Notes: a model not told the origin generated them from the sequence alone. DNA of 64,000 bases from Christiangramia lutea (GCF_022489035.1 NZ_JAKVTV010000004.1:62001-126000); one strand, 5' to 3'. Shown: positions 18,223-28,965, numbered from the stretch's first letter. Translations and numbers: made by a program.

Positions 18223-20334
18223 ATGGCACAAAGAGATTTAAAATTTACTAGAAATATCGGAATTGCAGCTCACATTGATGCGGGTAAAACCACAACAACT
18301 GAGCGTATCCTATATTATACAGGTATCAGTCACAAGATTGGTGAAGTTCATGACGGTGCTGCTACTATGGACTGGATGGAGCAGGAGCAGGAGCGTGGTA
18401 TTACCATTACCTCTGCGGCTACTCATTGTACCTGGCCTTATAGAGATCAGGAATATATTGTAAATATTATTGATACACCTGGTCACGTTGACTTTACTGT
18501 AGAGGTAGAGCGTTCATTGCGTGTACTAGATGGTGTGGTTGCATTGTTCTCTGCGGTAGACGGGGTTGAGCCTCAGTCTGAAACTGTTTGGAGACAGGCA
18601 GATAAATATAGAGTTCCACGTCTAGGGTTCGTTAACAAAATGGACCGTCAGGGAGCAGATTTCTTCAACGTATGTCGTCAGGTAAAAGAAATGCTTGGTG
18701 GTAACCCGGTACCTCTTCAGGTTCCAATCGGTGATGAAATCGACTTTAAAGGTGTGGTTGATCTAATTTCTAAGAAAGCGATTATCTGGAATGATGAGGA
18801 TCATGGGATGACTTATGAGACTATCGATATTCCTGCTGAATTAGAAGCAGATGTAAATAAATACCGTGCAGAATTAGTAGAAGCGGTTGCAGAATATGAT
18901 GAAGCTTTGATGGAGAAATTCTTCGAAGATGAGTCTTCAATTACTGAAGATGAGATCATCGCTGCGTTGAGAGCGGCTACTATAGATATGAGCATCATCC
19001 CGATGATGTGTGGTTCTGCATTTAAAAATAAAGGTGTTCAGGCGATGCTAGACGCAGTAATGCGTTACCTTCCATCTCCAGTAGATGTAGATGCGATTGA
19101 AGGTACCAACCCTGAGACCGGTGAGGAAGAAAAACGTAAGCCAAATGTGGATTCTCCATTCTCTGCGCTTGCCTTTAAAATTGCTACCGATCCTTTCGTT
19201 GGACGTTTAGCATTCTTCCGTTCATACTCAGGTACTCTTGAGGCTGGATCTTACGTGTTGAATGTTCGTTCCGGTAAGAAAGAACGTATATCTAGAATTT
19301 ACCAAATGCACTCTAATAAACAAGAGCCAATCGATAAGATCGAGGCTGGAGATATTGGAGCAGCTGTTGGTTTCAAGGATATTAAAACAGGTGATACTCT
19401 TACAGATCTTAAACACCCAATTATTCTTGAATCAATGACCTTCCCGGCACCGGTAATCGGTATTGCTGTTGAGCCTAAAACAAAGGCTGATGTTGAGAAA
19501 ATGGGAATGGCGCTTGGTAAGTTAGCTGAAGAGGATCCAACATTTACTGTTAAGACTGACGAGAATTCAGGACAGACAATTATCTCTGGTATGGGTGAGC
19601 TTCACCTTGAGATCATTATCGACCGTATGAAGCGTGAGTTCAAGGTAGAAGTTAACGTTGGTGAGCCTCAGGTTGAGTACAAAGAAGCAGTAAGAAGAAA
19701 CGCAGATCACAGAGAAGTTTATAAGAAACAGTCTGGTGGTCGTGGTAAGTTTGCTGATATCGTATTTGAAATGGGACCTGTAGACGAAGATTTCGAAGGT
19801 ACAGGACTTCAGTTCGTAGACGAAATTAAAGGTGGACGTATTCCTAAAGAATTTGTTCCTTCAGTACAGAAAGGATTTGAAGAGGCTATGAAGAATGGTC
19901 CTCTGGCGGGATTTACAATGGATAGCCTGAAGGTTACCCTTAAGGATGGATCTTTCCACCCTGTGGATTCTGATCAACTTTCTTTCGAATTGGCTGCTAA
20001 AATGGGTTATAAAGCTGCTGCTAAATCAGCTGGAGCTGTGATCCTTGAGCCAATCATGAAGGTGGAAGTTGTAACTCCGGAAGAAAACATGGGTGATATT
20101 GTTGGTGACCTTAACAGAAGAAGAGGTCAGGTGAACAACATGTCAGACAGATCTGGAGCGAAGGTAATCAAAGCTGAAGTGCCACTTTCTGAAATGTTCG
20201 GTTATGTAACTACATTAAGAACACTTTCATCTGGTAGAGCAACTTCAACTATGGAATTCTCTCACTATGCTGAAACTCCTTCTAATATTTCTGAAGAAGT
20301 GATCAAAGCAGCTAAAGGAGCAGCAAACGAATAA
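18223..20334 (+). CDS. fusA: Translation elongation factor G
   Basis: A 703-residue translocase GTPase. The G domain begins [20 protein letters not shown] (G1), with DTPGHVDF (G3) and NKMDRQGAD (G4). The switch I region contains [12 protein letters not shown]. Domains II to V follow, including the domain IV segment [15 protein letters not shown]. Full length and no insertions point to the canonical EF-G. The str operon usually continues with tuf, but here rpsJ follows, so tuf must lie elsewhere, an order I recall for Bacteroidota. Confidence 0.97.
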   Translation: MAQRDLKFTRNIGIAAHIDAGKTTTTERILYYTGISHKIGEVHDGAATMDWMEQEQERGITITSAATHCTWPYRDQEYIVNIIDTPGHVDFTVEVERSLRVLDGVVALFSAVDGVEPQSETVWRQADKYRVPRLGFVNKMDRQGADFFNVCRQVKEMLGGNPVPLQVPIGDEIDFKGVVDLISKKAIIWNDEDHGMTYETIDIPAELEADVNKYRAELVEAVAEYDEALMEKFFEDESSITEDEIIAALRAATIDMSIIPMMCGSAFKNKGVQAMLDAVMRYLPSPVDVDAIEGTNPETGEEEKRKPNVDSPFSALAFKIATDPFVGRLAFFRSYSGTLEAGSYVLNVRSGKKERISRIYQMHSNKQEPIDKIEAGDIGAAVGFKDIKTGDTLTDLKHPIILESMTFPAPVIGIAVEPKTKADVEKMGMALGKLAEEDPTFTVKTDENSGQTIISGMGELHLEIIIDRMKREFKVEVNVGEPQVEYKEAVRRNADHREVYKKQSGGRGKFADIVFEMGPVDEDFEGTGLQFVDEIKGGRIPKEFVPSVQKGFEEAMKNGPLAGFTMDSLKVTLKDGSFHPVDSDQLSFELAAKMGYKAAAKSAGAVILEPIMKVEVVTPEENMGDIVGDLNRRRGQVNNMSDRSGAKVIKAEVPLSEMFGYVTTLRTLSSGRATSTMEFSHYAETPSNISEEVIKAAKGAANE

Positions 20335-20344
20335 TCTTAAGGAA

Positions 20345-20650
20345 ATGAGTCAAAAAATCAGAATAAAACTAAAATCTTACGATCATAACCTGGTAGACAA
20401 GTCTGCTGAGAAAATCGTAAAAACCGTAAAGACTACGGGAGCTGTTGTTACCGGACCAATTCCGTTACCAACAAATAAAAAAATCTTTACTGTTCTTCGT
20501 TCACCTCACGTGAATAAGAAATCCAGAGAGCAGTTCGAGTTAAGCTCTTACAAGAGATTGCTTGATATCTATAGCTCTTCTTCAAAGACGATTGATGCGT
20601 TGATGAAGCTTGAATTGCCAAGTGGAGTAGAGGTAGAGATCAAGGTGTGA
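20345..20650 (+). CDS. rpsJ: 30S ribosomal protein S10
   Basis: A 101-residue protein of the 30S head (NusE in antitermination complexes). It starts [20 protein letters not shown] and ends [37 protein letters not shown] is the conserved long-loop region that contacts 16S rRNA. It follows fusA by 10 bases and is separated from rplC by an unusual 146-base structured spacer, so S10 here may be controlled with the str genes rather than with the S10 genes proper. Confidence 0.98.
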   Translation: MSQKIRIKLKSYDHNLVDKSAEKIVKTVKTTGAVVTGPIPLPTNKKIFTVLRSPHVNKKSREQFELSSYKRLLDIYSSSSKTIDALMKLELPSGVEVEIKV

Positions 20651-20660
20651 TAAAACAGTT

Positions 20661-20680
20661 CCGCGCACTTCGGTGCGCGG
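20661..20680 (+). promoter_or_regulatory. UUCG-capped RNA hairpin in the rpsJ-rplC spacer
   Basis: CCGCGCAC (20661-20668) and GTGCGCGG (20673-20680) form a perfect 8-bp G/C stem closed by the very stable TTCG tetraloop. No T-run follows, so it is not a terminator by itself. It may stabilise the 3' end of the upstream transcript or form part of a leader for the L3 gene set. Confidence 0.6.
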
Positions 20681-20731
20681 TTAACATGTCCGGAGCGTTT
20701 CGCGAAGGAAAAACGGTGAAAAATACAATTC

Positions 20732-20766
20732 AGGGCTGAAGTGTGTTTTTCAGCCCTAAGTTTTTT
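20732..20766 (+). terminator. Terminator or attenuator before rplC
   Basis: AGGGCTGAA (20732-20740) and TTCAGCCCT (20749-20757) form a perfect 9-bp stem, followed by AAG and six T. It looks like an intrinsic terminator placed inside the ribosomal-protein cluster, 31 bases before rplC. Full termination would need a separate promoter for rplC, and I see no TAnnTTTG after it. Partial readthrough or ribosomal-protein-controlled attenuation is the alternative. Confidence 0.6.
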
Positions 20767-20796
20767 AAATAAGTAAACAATTAATAATTAATAAAT

Positions 20797-21408
20797 ATGT
20801 CTGGGTTAATAGGAAAAAAGATCGGCATGACCAGCATTTTCGACGAGAATGGGAAGAATATCCCTTGTACCGTGATCGAAGCTGGACCATGCGTGGTTAC
20901 CCAAGTCAGAACCAAAGAGGTTGACGGGTATGAAGCACTTCAACTTGGTTTCGATGACAAAAAGACTGTAAATAAAGCTGCTGAAGGGCACGCTAAAAAA
21001 GCAGGTACCGTTGCAAAACGTAAAGTCGTTGAATTCCAGGGTTATAATGAAGATTACAAATTAGGTGACTCTGTTACCGTGGAGCATTTCAGCGAAGGTG
21101 AATTTGTGGATATCGCAGGTACTTCTAAAGGTAAAGGTTTCCAGGGTGTTGTTAAGAGACACGGATTTGGAGGAGTTGGGCAGGCCACTCACGGTCAGCA
21201 CAACAGATTAAGAGCTCCCGGTTCTATTGGTGCAGCTTCTTATCCTGCGAGAGTATTCAAAGGAATGAAGATGGCCGGAAGAATGGGCGGTGAGAGAGTA
21301 AAAGTTGAAAACCTTAAAGTTTTGAAGGTTGTGGCAGATAAAAACCTTTTAGTGGTAAAAGGATGTGTGCCAGGACACAAAAACTCATACGTAATCATTA
21401 GTAAGTAA
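20797..21408 (+). CDS. rplC: 50S ribosomal protein L3
   Basis: A 203-residue large-subunit protein that initiates 50S assembly and reaches the peptidyl-transferase centre. It starts [19 protein letters not shown], has the loop motif [15 protein letters not shown] and ends with [18 protein letters not shown] and a short beta tail. Its last base overlaps the first base of rplD. It is preceded by the structured spacer at 20651-20796. Confidence 0.98.
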   Translation: MSGLIGKKIGMTSIFDENGKNIPCTVIEAGPCVVTQVRTKEVDGYEALQLGFDDKKTVNKAAEGHAKKAGTVAKRKVVEFQGYNEDYKLGDSVTVEHFSEGEFVDIAGTSKGKGFQGVVKRHGFGGVGQATHGQHNRLRAPGSIGAASYPARVFKGMKMAGRMGGERVKVENLKVLKVVADKNLLVVKGCVPGHKNSYVIISK

Positions 21409-22034
21409 TGGAAGTAGCAGTTTTAGATATAAAAGGAAAAGAAACAGGCAGAAAAGCAAAGCTTTCTGATTCTGTTTTCGCTATAGAGCCTAATGAGCAC
21501 GCTGTTTATCTTGATGTTAAGCAATATCTTGCTAACCAACGTCAGGGTACGCATAAAGCAAAAGAAAGAGCAGAGATCGCGGGTTCTACTCGTAAGATCA
21601 AGAAGCAAAAAGGTACTGGTACTGCGAGAGCAGGTAGTATTAAGTCTCCTATTTTTAAAGGAGGTGGACGTGTTTTTGGACCAAGACCAAGAAACTACGG
21701 TTTCAAATTGAACAAAAACCTTAAGCGTCTTGCTAGAAAATCTGCGCTTTCTATGAAGGCAAATGATAAAGCAATTATGGTAGTTGAAGATTTTTCTTTC
21801 GATACTCCAAAGACCAAGAATTTCATCGAAGTTCTTAAGGCTCTGGGGATTGAAACGAAAAAATCTCTAATAGTATTGGGTGACTCAAATAAAAACGTAT
21901 ATTTGTCGTCGCGCAATTTGAAGGCCTCTGAAGTTATAAGTAGCTCAGAATTAAGTACTTACAAAATTCTGAATGCAAAAAATATTGTCTTTTTAGAAGG
22001 TTCTTTAGAAGGAATTGAGTCGAAATTAAGTTAA
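21408..22034 (+). CDS. rplD: 50S ribosomal protein L4
   Basis: A 208-residue protein lining the peptide exit tunnel. The extended loop is visible as [13 protein letters not shown] and [15 protein letters not shown]. In E. coli L4 represses its own S10 operon by acting on the leader RNA. The hairpin spacer ahead of rplC is the natural place for comparable control here, but that is inference. The start overlaps the rplC stop by one base (TAATG). Confidence 0.97.
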   Translation: MEVAVLDIKGKETGRKAKLSDSVFAIEPNEHAVYLDVKQYLANQRQGTHKAKERAEIAGSTRKIKKQKGTGTARAGSIKSPIFKGGGRVFGPRPRNYGFKLNKNLKRLARKSALSMKANDKAIMVVEDFSFDTPKTKNFIEVLKALGIETKKSLIVLGDSNKNVYLSSRNLKASEVISSSELSTYKILNAKNIVFLEGSLEGIESKLS

Positions 22035-22043
22035 TAAACCGTT

Positions 22044-22334
22044 ATGAGCATCTTGATAAAACCTGTTATTACAGAAAAAGCTACTGCAGATAGTGAGATG
22101 AACAACCGTTTCACATTTGTAGTGAGTAACAAGGCAAATAAGATTCAGATCAAAGACGCGATCGAATCTGCTTATGGCGTGTCTGTTACTAAAGTTCGAA
22201 CTATTAATGTCCGTCCAGATCGTAAAACCAGATATACAAAATCTGGAATGATCACTGGTAAAACTAATGCTTACAAAAAAGCAGTAGTACAGGTGGCGGA
22301 AGGTGAAACAATTGATTTATACAGTAATCTTTAA
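22044..22334 (+). CDS. rplW: 50S ribosomal protein L23
   Basis: A 96-residue protein at the tunnel exit, where trigger factor and the signal recognition particle dock. It is recognised from LIKPVITEKATADSE, RFTFVVSNKANK, IKDAIESAYGVSVTKVRT and the basic loop NVRPDRKTRYTKSG. It lies 9 bases after rplD and 9 bases before rplB, in the usual S10 order. Confidence 0.97.
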   Translation: MSILIKPVITEKATADSEMNNRFTFVVSNKANKIQIKDAIESAYGVSVTKVRTINVRPDRKTRYTKSGMITGKTNAYKKAVVQVAEGETIDLYSNL

Positions 22335-22343
22335 GATTAAACA

Positions 22344-23183
22344 ATGTCAGTTAGAAAATTAAAACCAATTACACCTGGTCAGCGTTTTAGAGTAGTTAAT
22401 GGGTATGACGCCATTACTACTGATAAGCCGGAGAAAAGCCTATTGGCGCCGATAAAAAAATCAGGTGGTAGAAACAGTCAGGGTAAGATGACCATGCGCT
22501 ACAAAGGTGGTGGTCACAAGAAACGTTACCGAATTATCGATTTTAAACGTGACAAGCAGGGTATTCCTGCAACAGTTGCGTCTATAGAATACGATCCAAA
22601 CAGAACGGCCTTTATCGCATTATTGAACTATCAAGACGGTGAGAAAAGGTATATTATTGCTCAGAACGGGCTTCAGGTAGGTCAGAACATCGTGTCAAGC
22701 AATGAAGCTGCAACTCCTGAAATAGGGAATGCTATGCCATTGGCAAACATTCCTCTTGGTACTGTGATCTCTTGTATCGAGTTAAGACCGGGACAAGGTG
22801 CTGTTATGGCGCGTAGTGCTGGTGCTTTTGCTCAATTATTGGCAAGAGAAGGAAAGTATGCTACTATTAAATTGCCTTCTGGTGAGATTCGTAGAGTTCT
22901 TGCTTTATGTATGGCAACGATAGGAGCTGTTTCTAACAGTGATCATCAGTTAATGATCGGTGGTAAAGCCGGTAGAAGCAGATGGTTGGGTATCCGTCCA
23001 AGAACAAGACCAGTAGCGATGAACCCTATCGATCACCCAATGGGTGGTGGTGAAGGTAGAGCTTCAGGTGGTCACCCACGTTCTAGAAAAGGTCTTCCTG
23101 CAAAAGGATTTAAGACCCGTTCAAGAACGAAAGCGAGTAATAAATATATTGTAGAACGTAGAAAGACTAGAAAGAAAAAATAA
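22344..23183 (+). CDS. rplB: 50S ribosomal protein L2
   Basis: A 279-residue protein that bridges 23S rRNA domains near the peptidyl-transferase centre. It contains [20 protein letters not shown] near the N-terminus and the C-terminal [20 protein letters not shown], which holds the conserved His of the catalytic neighbourhood. It ends with a basic tail RRKTRKKK. It is slightly longer than the E. coli protein. rpsS starts 3 bases after the stop. Confidence 0.98.
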   Translation: MSVRKLKPITPGQRFRVVNGYDAITTDKPEKSLLAPIKKSGGRNSQGKMTMRYKGGGHKKRYRIIDFKRDKQGIPATVASIEYDPNRTAFIALLNYQDGEKRYIIAQNGLQVGQNIVSSNEAATPEIGNAMPLANIPLGTVISCIELRPGQGAVMARSAGAFAQLLAREGKYATIKLPSGEIRRVLALCMATIGAVSNSDHQLMIGGKAGRSRWLGIRPRTRPVAMNPIDHPMGGGEGRASGGHPRSRKGLPAKGFKTRSRTKASNKYIVERRKTRKKK

Positions 23184-23186
23184 GAT

Positions 23187-23465
23187 ATGGCACGTTCATT
23201 AAAAAAAGGACCTTTCGTTCATTACAAACTGGAACAAAAAGTGGCTCAGAATGTTGAGTCAGGAAAGAAAGCCGTGATCAAAACCTGGTCTAGAGCTTCT
23301 ATGATTACTCCAGATTTCGTAGGACAAACTATCGCAGTTCATAACGGGAAGCAATTTGTTCCTGTTTATGTAACAGAAAACATGGTAGGTCATAAACTAG
23401 GAGAATTTTCACCAACACGTTCTTTCAGAGGACACGCTGGTGCAAAAAATAAAGGTAGAAAATAA
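23187..23465 (+). CDS. rpsS: 30S ribosomal protein S19
   Basis: A 92-residue protein of the 30S head that contacts S13 and the A-site finger bridge. Diagnostic parts are [29 protein letters not shown], and [18 protein letters not shown] near the end. Length is normal. It sits between rplB and rplV as in other bacteria. Confidence 0.98.
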   Translation: MARSLKKGPFVHYKLEQKVAQNVESGKKAVIKTWSRASMITPDFVGQTIAVHNGKQFVPVYVTENMVGHKLGEFSPTRSFRGHAGAKNKGRK

Positions 23466-23473
23466 TTGAAGCT

Positions 23474-23881
23474 ATGGGAGTTCGTAAAAGAGAAAGAGCA
23501 GAGCAAATAAAAGAAGCCAAGAAACAGGTAGCTTTTGCAAAGTTAAATAACTGCCCTACTTCACCTAGAAAGATGCGCCTTATGGCAGATCTTGTAAGAG
23601 GTGAGAAAGTAGAAAAAGCGCTTCATATTCTTAAATTCAGCAAGAAGGAATCTTCTAACCGTCTGGAGAAGTTGTTGCTTTCAGCAATCGCTAACTGGCA
23701 GGCTAAGAACGAAGATGCAAGTATCGAAGATGCTGAATTATTTGTGAAAGAGATTCGTGTAGACGGAGGAAGTATGTTGAAAAGACTTCGTCCTGCTCCA
23801 CAGGGTCGTGCACACCGAATTAGAAAGAGATCCAACCACGTTACATTAGTGCTTGGAGCAAACAATAATACACAAAGCTAA
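23474..23881 (+). CDS. rplV: 50S ribosomal protein L22
   Basis: A 135-residue protein with a long beta-hairpin that reaches into the exit tunnel, the site of macrolide-resistance mutations. The core has [19 protein letters not shown], and the hairpin region reads [20 protein letters not shown]. It carries an N-terminal extension of about 20 charged residues ([18 protein letters not shown]) compared with the E. coli protein. Confidence 0.97.
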   Translation: MGVRKRERAEQIKEAKKQVAFAKLNNCPTSPRKMRLMADLVRGEKVEKALHILKFSKKESSNRLEKLLLSAIANWQAKNEDASIEDAELFVKEIRVDGGSMLKRLRPAPQGRAHRIRKRSNHVTLVLGANNNTQS

Positions 23882-23889
23882 GAGATAGT

Positions 23890-24609
23890 ATGGGACAAAA
23901 AACAAATCCAATCGGAAATCGCCTTGGTATCATTAGAGGTTGGGAATCCAACTGGTACGGAGGTAATGACTACGGCGATAAATTAGCCGAAGACGATAAG
24001 ATTAGAAAGTATATCCATGCTCGTCTTTCTAAAGCGAGTGTATCGCGTGTAATCATCGAGCGCACGCTTAAGCTTGTAACCGTTACTATCACCACTGCAA
24101 GACCTGGTATCATTATCGGGAAAGGCGGTCAGGAGGTAGACAAGCTTAAGGAAGAGCTTAAAAAGATTACCGACAAGGAAGTTCAAATAAACATCTTTGA
24201 GATTAAGAGGCCAGAACTTGACGCACATTTAGTTGCTGCAAGTGTTGCCAGGCAAATTGAGAATCGTATCTCTTACCGTCGTGCAATTAAGATGGCTATC
24301 GCGGCTGCTATGAGAATGAACGCTGAAGGGATCAAAATTGAGATCTCTGGTCGTCTAAACGGTGCTGAAATGGCACGTTCAGAATCATACAAAGATGGTA
24401 GAATTCCATTGTCAACTTTTAGGGCTGATATTGATTATGCTTTAGTTGAAGCTCATACTACCTATGGTAGATTGGGGATTAAAGTATGGATCATGAAAGG
24501 TGAGGTATACGGAAAAAGAGAGCTTTCGCCTCTAGTTGGCCTTGCGAAAAACCAAGGTAAGAAATCCGGTGCCGGACGAGGTGGAAACAAATCACGTCGT
24601 AGAAAGTAA
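23890..24609 (+). CDS. rpsC: 30S ribosomal protein S3
   Basis: A 239-residue protein of the mRNA entry site with helicase activity in the 70S ribosome. The N-terminus is [20 protein letters not shown]. The type II KH domain contains [20 protein letters not shown], and the C-terminal domain has [20 protein letters not shown] basic Gly/Lys/Arg-rich tail closes the protein. It lies between rplV and rplP. Confidence 0.98.
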   Translation: MGQKTNPIGNRLGIIRGWESNWYGGNDYGDKLAEDDKIRKYIHARLSKASVSRVIIERTLKLVTVTITTARPGIIIGKGGQEVDKLKEELKKITDKEVQINIFEIKRPELDAHLVAASVARQIENRISYRRAIKMAIAAAMRMNAEGIKIEISGRLNGAEMARSESYKDGRIPLSTFRADIDYALVEAHTTYGRLGIKVWIMKGEVYGKRELSPLVGLAKNQGKKSGAGRGGNKSRRRK

Positions 24610-24629
24610 TTTTTTAAAGGAAAGAAAAA

Positions 24630-25049
24630 ATGTTACAACCTAAAAGAACAAAATACCGTAAGCAACAAAAAGGCCGTATGAAAGGTATGTCTCAAAGAGG
24701 ACACAGGCTTTCTAACGGTACCTTTGGGATCAAATCTATGGATTCCAGTTTTGTTACTGCACGTCAAATAGAAGCAGCGCGTATCGCCGCTACCCGTTAT
24801 ATGAAAAGAGAAGGATCTATCTGGATCAAGATTTTCCCAGACAAGCCTATCACTAAGAAACCTCTTGAAGTACGTATGGGTAAAGGTAAAGGTGCCGTTG
24901 AATATTGGGCAGCTGTAGTGAAGCCAGGAAGAATCATGTTTGAAATTGGTGGTGTACCAATGGATGTAGCTAAAGAGGCATTACGTCTTGCGGCTCAGAA
25001 ACTTCCTGTGAGAACTAAATTTGTTGTAGCTAGAGATTATCAAGAATAA
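24630..25049 (+). CDS. rplP: 50S ribosomal protein L16
   Basis: A 139-residue protein near the A-site of the peptidyl-transferase centre. It begins [19 protein letters not shown]. It contains [18 protein letters not shown] and [20 protein letters not shown], the usual family signature, and ends near FVVARDYQE. It is spaced 20 bases from rpsC and 10 bases from rpmC. Confidence 0.98.
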   Translation: MLQPKRTKYRKQQKGRMKGMSQRGHRLSNGTFGIKSMDSSFVTARQIEAARIAATRYMKREGSIWIKIFPDKPITKKPLEVRMGKGKGAVEYWAAVVKPGRIMFEIGGVPMDVAKEALRLAAQKLPVRTKFVVARDYQE

Positions 25050-25059
25050 TATTGGAATT

Positions 25060-25251
25060 ATGAAACAATCAGAAGTAAAAGAATTGTCTGTTGCAGAATT
25101 GCAAGAAGAGCTTGGTAAGTCTAGAAAAGCTTATTCAGATTTAAAAATGGCTCACGCTATTTCGCCTTTGGAAAATCCGATACAGTTAAGAACTGTAAGA
25201 AGAGACGTGGCGAGATTGGCTACAGAGTTAACTAAAAGAGAACAACAATAA
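25060..25251 (+). CDS. rpmC: 50S ribosomal protein L29
   Basis: A 63-residue two-helix protein beside the tunnel exit next to L23. It is recognised from KELSVAELQEELGKSRKAYSD and the second-helix pattern NPIQLRTVRRDVARLATEL. The position between rplP and rpsQ confirms the call. Confidence 0.96.
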   Translation: MKQSEVKELSVAELQEELGKSRKAYSDLKMAHAISPLENPIQLRTVRRDVARLATELTKREQQ

Positions 25252-25269
25252 TTGTTATTCTGCTGAAAG

Positions 25270-25527
25270 ATGGAAAAAAGAAATTTAAGAAAAGAGCGTG
25301 TAGGAGTTGTTACAAGTAACAAAATGCAGAAATCTATCGTGGTTTCTGAAGTGAAAAAAGTAAAACATCCTATGTATGGTAAATTCGTTTTAAAGACGAA
25401 AAAATACGTAGCACACGACGAAAATAACGACTGCAAGGAAGGAGATACTGTAAAGATCATGGAAACAAGACCTTTAAGTAAATCCAAGACTTGGAGACTA
25501 GTAGAAATAATTGAAAGAGCTAAATAA
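25270..25527 (+). CDS. rpsQ: 30S ribosomal protein S17
   Basis: An 85-residue OB-fold primary rRNA-binding protein of the 30S body. The signature is [19 protein letters not shown], followed by [20 protein letters not shown] and a [16 protein letters not shown] segment. It lies 2 bases ahead of rplN. Confidence 0.98.
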   Translation: MEKRNLRKERVGVVTSNKMQKSIVVSEVKKVKHPMYGKFVLKTKKYVAHDENNDCKEGDTVKIMETRPLSKSKTWRLVEIIERAK

Positions 25528-25529
25528 TC

Positions 25530-25898
25530 ATGGTACAACAAGAGTCCAGACTAAAAGTAGCAGACAATACAGGAGCTAAGGAAGTTTTAGCTATTCGTGT
25601 ATTGGGAGGTACAAAGAAAAGATACGCATCTGTTGGAGACAAAATAGTTGTCAGTGTAAAAGAAGCTACACCTAACGGAAATATCAAGAAGGGTGCAGTT
25701 TCAACAGCAGTTGTTGTTCGTACCAGGAAAGAAGTTCGTAGACCAGATGGATCTTATATCCGTTTCGATGATAATGCATGTGTATTATTAGGTCCACAAG
25801 GAGAAATGCGCGGAACCCGTGTATTTGGTCCTGTAGCACGTGAACTTCGTGATAAGCAATTCATGAAAATTGTATCATTGGCACCAGAAGTGCTTTAA
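25530..25898 (+). CDS. rplN: 50S ribosomal protein L14
   Basis: A 122-residue protein at the subunit interface and the docking site for the silencing factor RsfS. It begins [20 protein letters not shown], contains [20 protein letters not shown] and ends with [10 protein letters not shown], the usual conserved terminus. It is the first gene of what would be the spc operon in E. coli; here no promoter separates it from rpsQ. Confidence 0.98.
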   Translation: MVQQESRLKVADNTGAKEVLAIRVLGGTKKRYASVGDKIVVSVKEATPNGNIKKGAVSTAVVVRTRKEVRRPDGSYIRFDDNACVLLGPQGEMRGTRVFGPVARELRDKQFMKIVSLAPEVL

Positions 25899-25910
25899 TA
25901 CATTAAGAAA

Positions 25911-26222
25911 ATGACAAAGCTTAAGATAAAATCAGGAGATACTGTTCGTGTAATTGCCGGAGACCACAAAGGTCAGGAAGGTAAAGTGCAGAAAGTACTT
26001 CGTGAAAAGAATAAAGCCATCGTGGAAGGGATCAATATGATCTCTAAGCATGAGAAGCCTAGTGCTTCTAACCCACAAGGTGGAATTAAAGAGAAGGAAG
26101 CTCCTATCCATGTTTCTAACCTGGCGCTTATCGACAAGAACGGTAACACTACCAGAGTTGGATACAAAGAAGAGGATGGGAAGAAAGTAAGATTTTCTAA
26201 AAAATCTAATGAAGTAATTTAG
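25911..26222 (+). CDS. rplX: 50S ribosomal protein L24
   Basis: A 103-residue assembly-initiator protein with a KOW motif near the N-terminus ([20 protein letters not shown]). It also has [13 protein letters not shown] and [17 protein letters not shown]. Normal length. It stands between rplN and rplE, with 2 bases before rplE. Confidence 0.97.
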   Translation: MTKLKIKSGDTVRVIAGDHKGQEGKVQKVLREKNKAIVEGINMISKHEKPSASNPQGGIKEKEAPIHVSNLALIDKNGNTTRVGYKEEDGKKVRFSKKSNEVI

Positions 26223-26224
26223 TT

Positions 26225-26776
26225 ATGGCATACGTACCAAGACTTAGACAGGAATATAACGAGAGAGTGAAAAATGCTCTTAAGGAAGAATTCAGCTACT
26301 CCAATGTAATGGAGGTGCCAAAACTTACGAAAATAGTAATTAGCCGTGGAGTTGGTGGAGCAGTAGCCGATAAGAAACTTATCGATCATGCTGTAGACGA
26401 GCTTTCAGCTATTAGTGGTCAGAAGGCCGTTGCTACTATTTCGAAGAAGGATGTCGCATCGTTTAAGCTGCGTAAAGGAATGCCAATTGGTGCTAAAGTT
26501 ACTTTACGTGGATATAGAATGTATGAATTCTTAGATAGACTTATTACTACCGCTTTACCGCGTGTACGTGATTTTAACGGTATCAAATCTAACGGATTTG
26601 ATGGTAGAGGTAATTATAACCTAGGGGTAACTGAGCAAATAATTTTCCCAGAGATCGATATCGACGCAGTGAATAGAATTGCTGGTATGGATATCACATT
26701 CGTTACTACTGCTGAAACCGATAAGGAAGCAAAAGCATTGTTAACCGAACTAGGATTACCTTTTAAAAAGAACTAA
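26225..26776 (+). CDS. rplE: 50S ribosomal protein L5
   Basis: A 183-residue protein that binds 5S rRNA and contacts the P-site tRNA. Recognisable parts are [49 protein letters not shown] and [18 protein letters not shown]. The start lies 2 bases after rplX and the stop 2 bases before rpsN. Confidence 0.98.
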   Translation: MAYVPRLRQEYNERVKNALKEEFSYSNVMEVPKLTKIVISRGVGGAVADKKLIDHAVDELSAISGQKAVATISKKDVASFKLRKGMPIGAKVTLRGYRMYEFLDRLITTALPRVRDFNGIKSNGFDGRGNYNLGVTEQIIFPEIDIDAVNRIAGMDITFVTTAETDKEAKALLTELGLPFKKN

Positions 26777-26778
26777 TT

Positions 26779-27048
26779 ATGGCTAAAGAATCAATGAAAG
26801 CCCGTGAGGTTAAAAGACAGAAATTGGTAAAGAAGTATGCTGAGAAAAGAGCCGCGCTTAAAGAAGCTGGTGATTACGAAGCACTACAGAAATTACCAAA
26901 GAACTCTTCTCCGGTTCGTTTACATAACAGATGTAAATTAACTGGTAGACCTAAAGGGTATATGAGACAGTTTGGTCTTTCTCGTGTAATGTTCAGAGAA
27001 ATGGCTAACCAAGGTCTTATCCCAGGTGTTAAGAAAGCAAGCTGGTAA
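26779..27048 (+). CDS. rpsN: 30S ribosomal protein S14, zinc-free form
   Basis: An 89-residue S14 of the 30S head. The C-terminal part [40 protein letters not shown] and SW is the family signature. Only one cysteine of the zinc-ribbon positions remains, so this is the longer C-minus form, which folds without zinc. It is followed by a 57-base spacer before rpsH. Confidence 0.97.
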   Translation: MAKESMKAREVKRQKLVKKYAEKRAALKEAGDYEALQKLPKNSSPVRLHNRCKLTGRPKGYMRQFGLSRVMFREMANQGLIPGVKKASW

Positions 27049-27105
27049 AATTATAAATTGGATGAAGGTTCAAACATTGAAAACCACATCCGCAAATAAA
27101 GATAA

Positions 27106-27504
27106 ATGAATACAGATCCTATTGCAGATTACTTAACAAGAATCAGGAATGCAAATGCTGCAAACCACAGAGTAGTGGAAATTCCTGCTTCCAATGTTAA
27201 AAAAGAGATCACTAAGATATTATTCGATCAAGGATATATTCTTAGTTACAAGTTCGAAGATAATACCGCTCAGGGAACTATCAAGATCGCTCTGAAGTAT
27301 GATAAACTTACTAAAGAGCCAGTAATTAAGAAAATTCAAAGAATAAGTAAACCTGGTTTACGTAAATACGCCGGATCAACTGAGATCCCAAGAATCCTTA
27401 ATGGTCTTGGAATTGCTATTGTTTCTACTTCTCACGGAGTAATGACAGGAAAGCAAGCGAAAGCTGATAAAGTTGGTGGTGAAGTATTGTGCTACGTTTA
27501 CTAA
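27106..27504 (+). CDS. rpsH: 30S ribosomal protein S8
   Basis: A 132-residue primary assembly protein of the 30S platform. It begins [20 protein letters not shown] and ends with the conserved [20 protein letters not shown] and [15 protein letters not shown]. In E. coli S8 represses the spc operon by binding mRNA near the L5 start; whether this happens here cannot be seen. The 57-base gap upstream is longer than others nearby. Confidence 0.98.
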   Translation: MNTDPIADYLTRIRNANAANHRVVEIPASNVKKEITKILFDQGYILSYKFEDNTAQGTIKIALKYDKLTKEPVIKKIQRISKPGLRKYAGSTEIPRILNGLGIAIVSTSHGVMTGKQAKADKVGGEVLCYVY

Positions 27505-27523
27505 TACTTAAAAGACTAAAGAA

Positions 27524-28066
27524 ATGTCAAGAATAGGTAAAAGCCCAATTACGATTCCAGAAGGTGTGACAGTAGATCACAAAGACGGTCTTGTAACGGT
27601 AAAAGGAAAATTAGGAGAGCTTACACAAAAGGTTGATGACATCGATGTGAAAATCGAAGATAATGTTATTACTTTTGAGCGTTCTTCAGAAAAAAGTGAT
27701 CAGAAAGCAAAACACGGTCTTTACCGTGCTTTGATAAACAATATGATTGAAGGTGTAACTAAAGGTTTCACAAAAGAACTTGAACTTGTAGGGGTTGGTT
27801 ACAGAGCTAGCAACCAGGGAAACAAGCTTGATCTTGCCGTTGGTTATTCTCATAATATTGTACTAGATTTGGCTCCCGAAGTAAAAGTGGAGACTGTCTC
27901 AGAAAAAGGTAAGAATCCTATCGTGAAGCTTACTTCTCATGACAAGCAGCTTGTAGGACAGGTTGCTGCTAAGATCCGTTCATTCAGGAAACCTGAACCT
28001 TACAAAGGGAAAGGTATTAAGTTTGTAGGCGAGCAATTGAGAAGAAAAGCAGGTAAATCAGCTTAA
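27524..28066 (+). CDS. rplF: 50S ribosomal protein L6
   Basis: A 180-residue protein made of two similar domains next to the sarcin-ricin loop, where translational GTPases bind. It starts SRIGKSPITIPEGVTV. The second domain has ELELVGVGYRASNQGNKL, and the C-terminal signature KPEPYKGKGIKFVGEQLRRK is intact. Confidence 0.98.
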   Translation: MSRIGKSPITIPEGVTVDHKDGLVTVKGKLGELTQKVDDIDVKIEDNVITFERSSEKSDQKAKHGLYRALINNMIEGVTKGFTKELELVGVGYRASNQGNKLDLAVGYSHNIVLDLAPEVKVETVSEKGKNPIVKLTSHDKQLVGQVAAKIRSFRKPEPYKGKGIKFVGEQLRRKAGKSA

Positions 28067-28078
28067 TAAAGTTTAGTT

Positions 28079-28435
28079 ATGGCAGTGTCAAAACAAGATA
28101 GAAGAAATAAAATCAGAAAACGTATCCGTAAGGATATCGTTGGAACTGAAAGCCGTCCAAGATTATCTGTTTTTAGAAGCAATAGAGAAATTTATGCTCA
28201 GATCATCGACGACGTAGAAGGTAAGACCTTAGCATCAGCTTCTTCAAGAGATAAGGAAATCGCTTCTGCTTCTGCAGATAGAAAAGAGCAGGCTGTGATG
28301 GTTGGAAAAGCCATTGCGGAAAAGGCGAAGAAAGCCGGGATAGATACGATTTCTTTCGATAGAGGTGGATATTTATACCACGGTAGAGTTAAATCATTAG
28401 CAGAAGGTGCTCGCGAAGGAGGACTAAAATTCTAG
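28079..28435 (+). CDS. rplR: 50S ribosomal protein L18
   Basis: A 118-residue 5S rRNA-binding protein. It has the basic N-terminus [20 protein letters not shown], then [20 protein letters not shown], and the C-terminal [20 protein letters not shown] and EGGLKF. It lies 12 bases after rplF and 5 bases before rpsE. Confidence 0.98.
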
Positions 28436-28440
28436 AAAAT

Positions 28441-28965
28441 ATGTATCAAGATTATAAAAACGTAGAACATGTAAAACCAGGTGGTCTTGAATTGAAAGAT
28501 CGTTTGGTTGGAGTACAACGTGTTACTAAGGTTACAAAAGGTGGTAGAGCTTTTGGATTCTCTGCTATTGTAGTAGTAGGAGATGAAAATGGTGTTGTTG
28601 GGCAAGGACTTGGAAAATCTAAGGAAGTTGCAGACGCTATCTCTAAAGCGGTAGAAGACGCTAAGAAAAATCTGGTACGCATTCCTTTACATAAAGGAAC
28701 TTTACCTCACGAACAAAAAGGTAAGTATGGTGGAGCAAGAGTAATGTTGCTTCCAGCTGCTGCCGGTACCGGTATTATTGCTGGTGGTGCGATTCGTGCG
28801 GTATTGGAATCTGTAGGAGTACATGATGTACTTTCTAAGAACCAGGGATCTTCAAACCCTCATAACGTTGTAAAAGCTACTTTTGATGCCTTACTTCAAT
28901 TAAGAAGTGCTGAAACTGTTGCAAAACAGAGAGGTGTTTCATTGGAAAAGGTTTTTAAAGGATAA
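28441..28965 (+). CDS. rpsE: 30S ribosomal protein S5
   Basis: A 174-residue protein of the 30S body near the decoding site. The double-stranded-RNA-binding-like S5 domain shows [20 protein letters not shown] and [20 protein letters not shown]. The C-terminal part has [20 protein letters not shown]. It has a normal length. Spectinomycin-resistance positions look unremarkable. Confidence 0.98.

Noticed and set aside
20661-20766. Possible tRNA or small structured RNA gene between rpsJ and rplC
   Set aside because: The two hairpins do not form a cloverleaf and there is no anticodon-arm pattern or CCA-type end; treated as mRNA structure.
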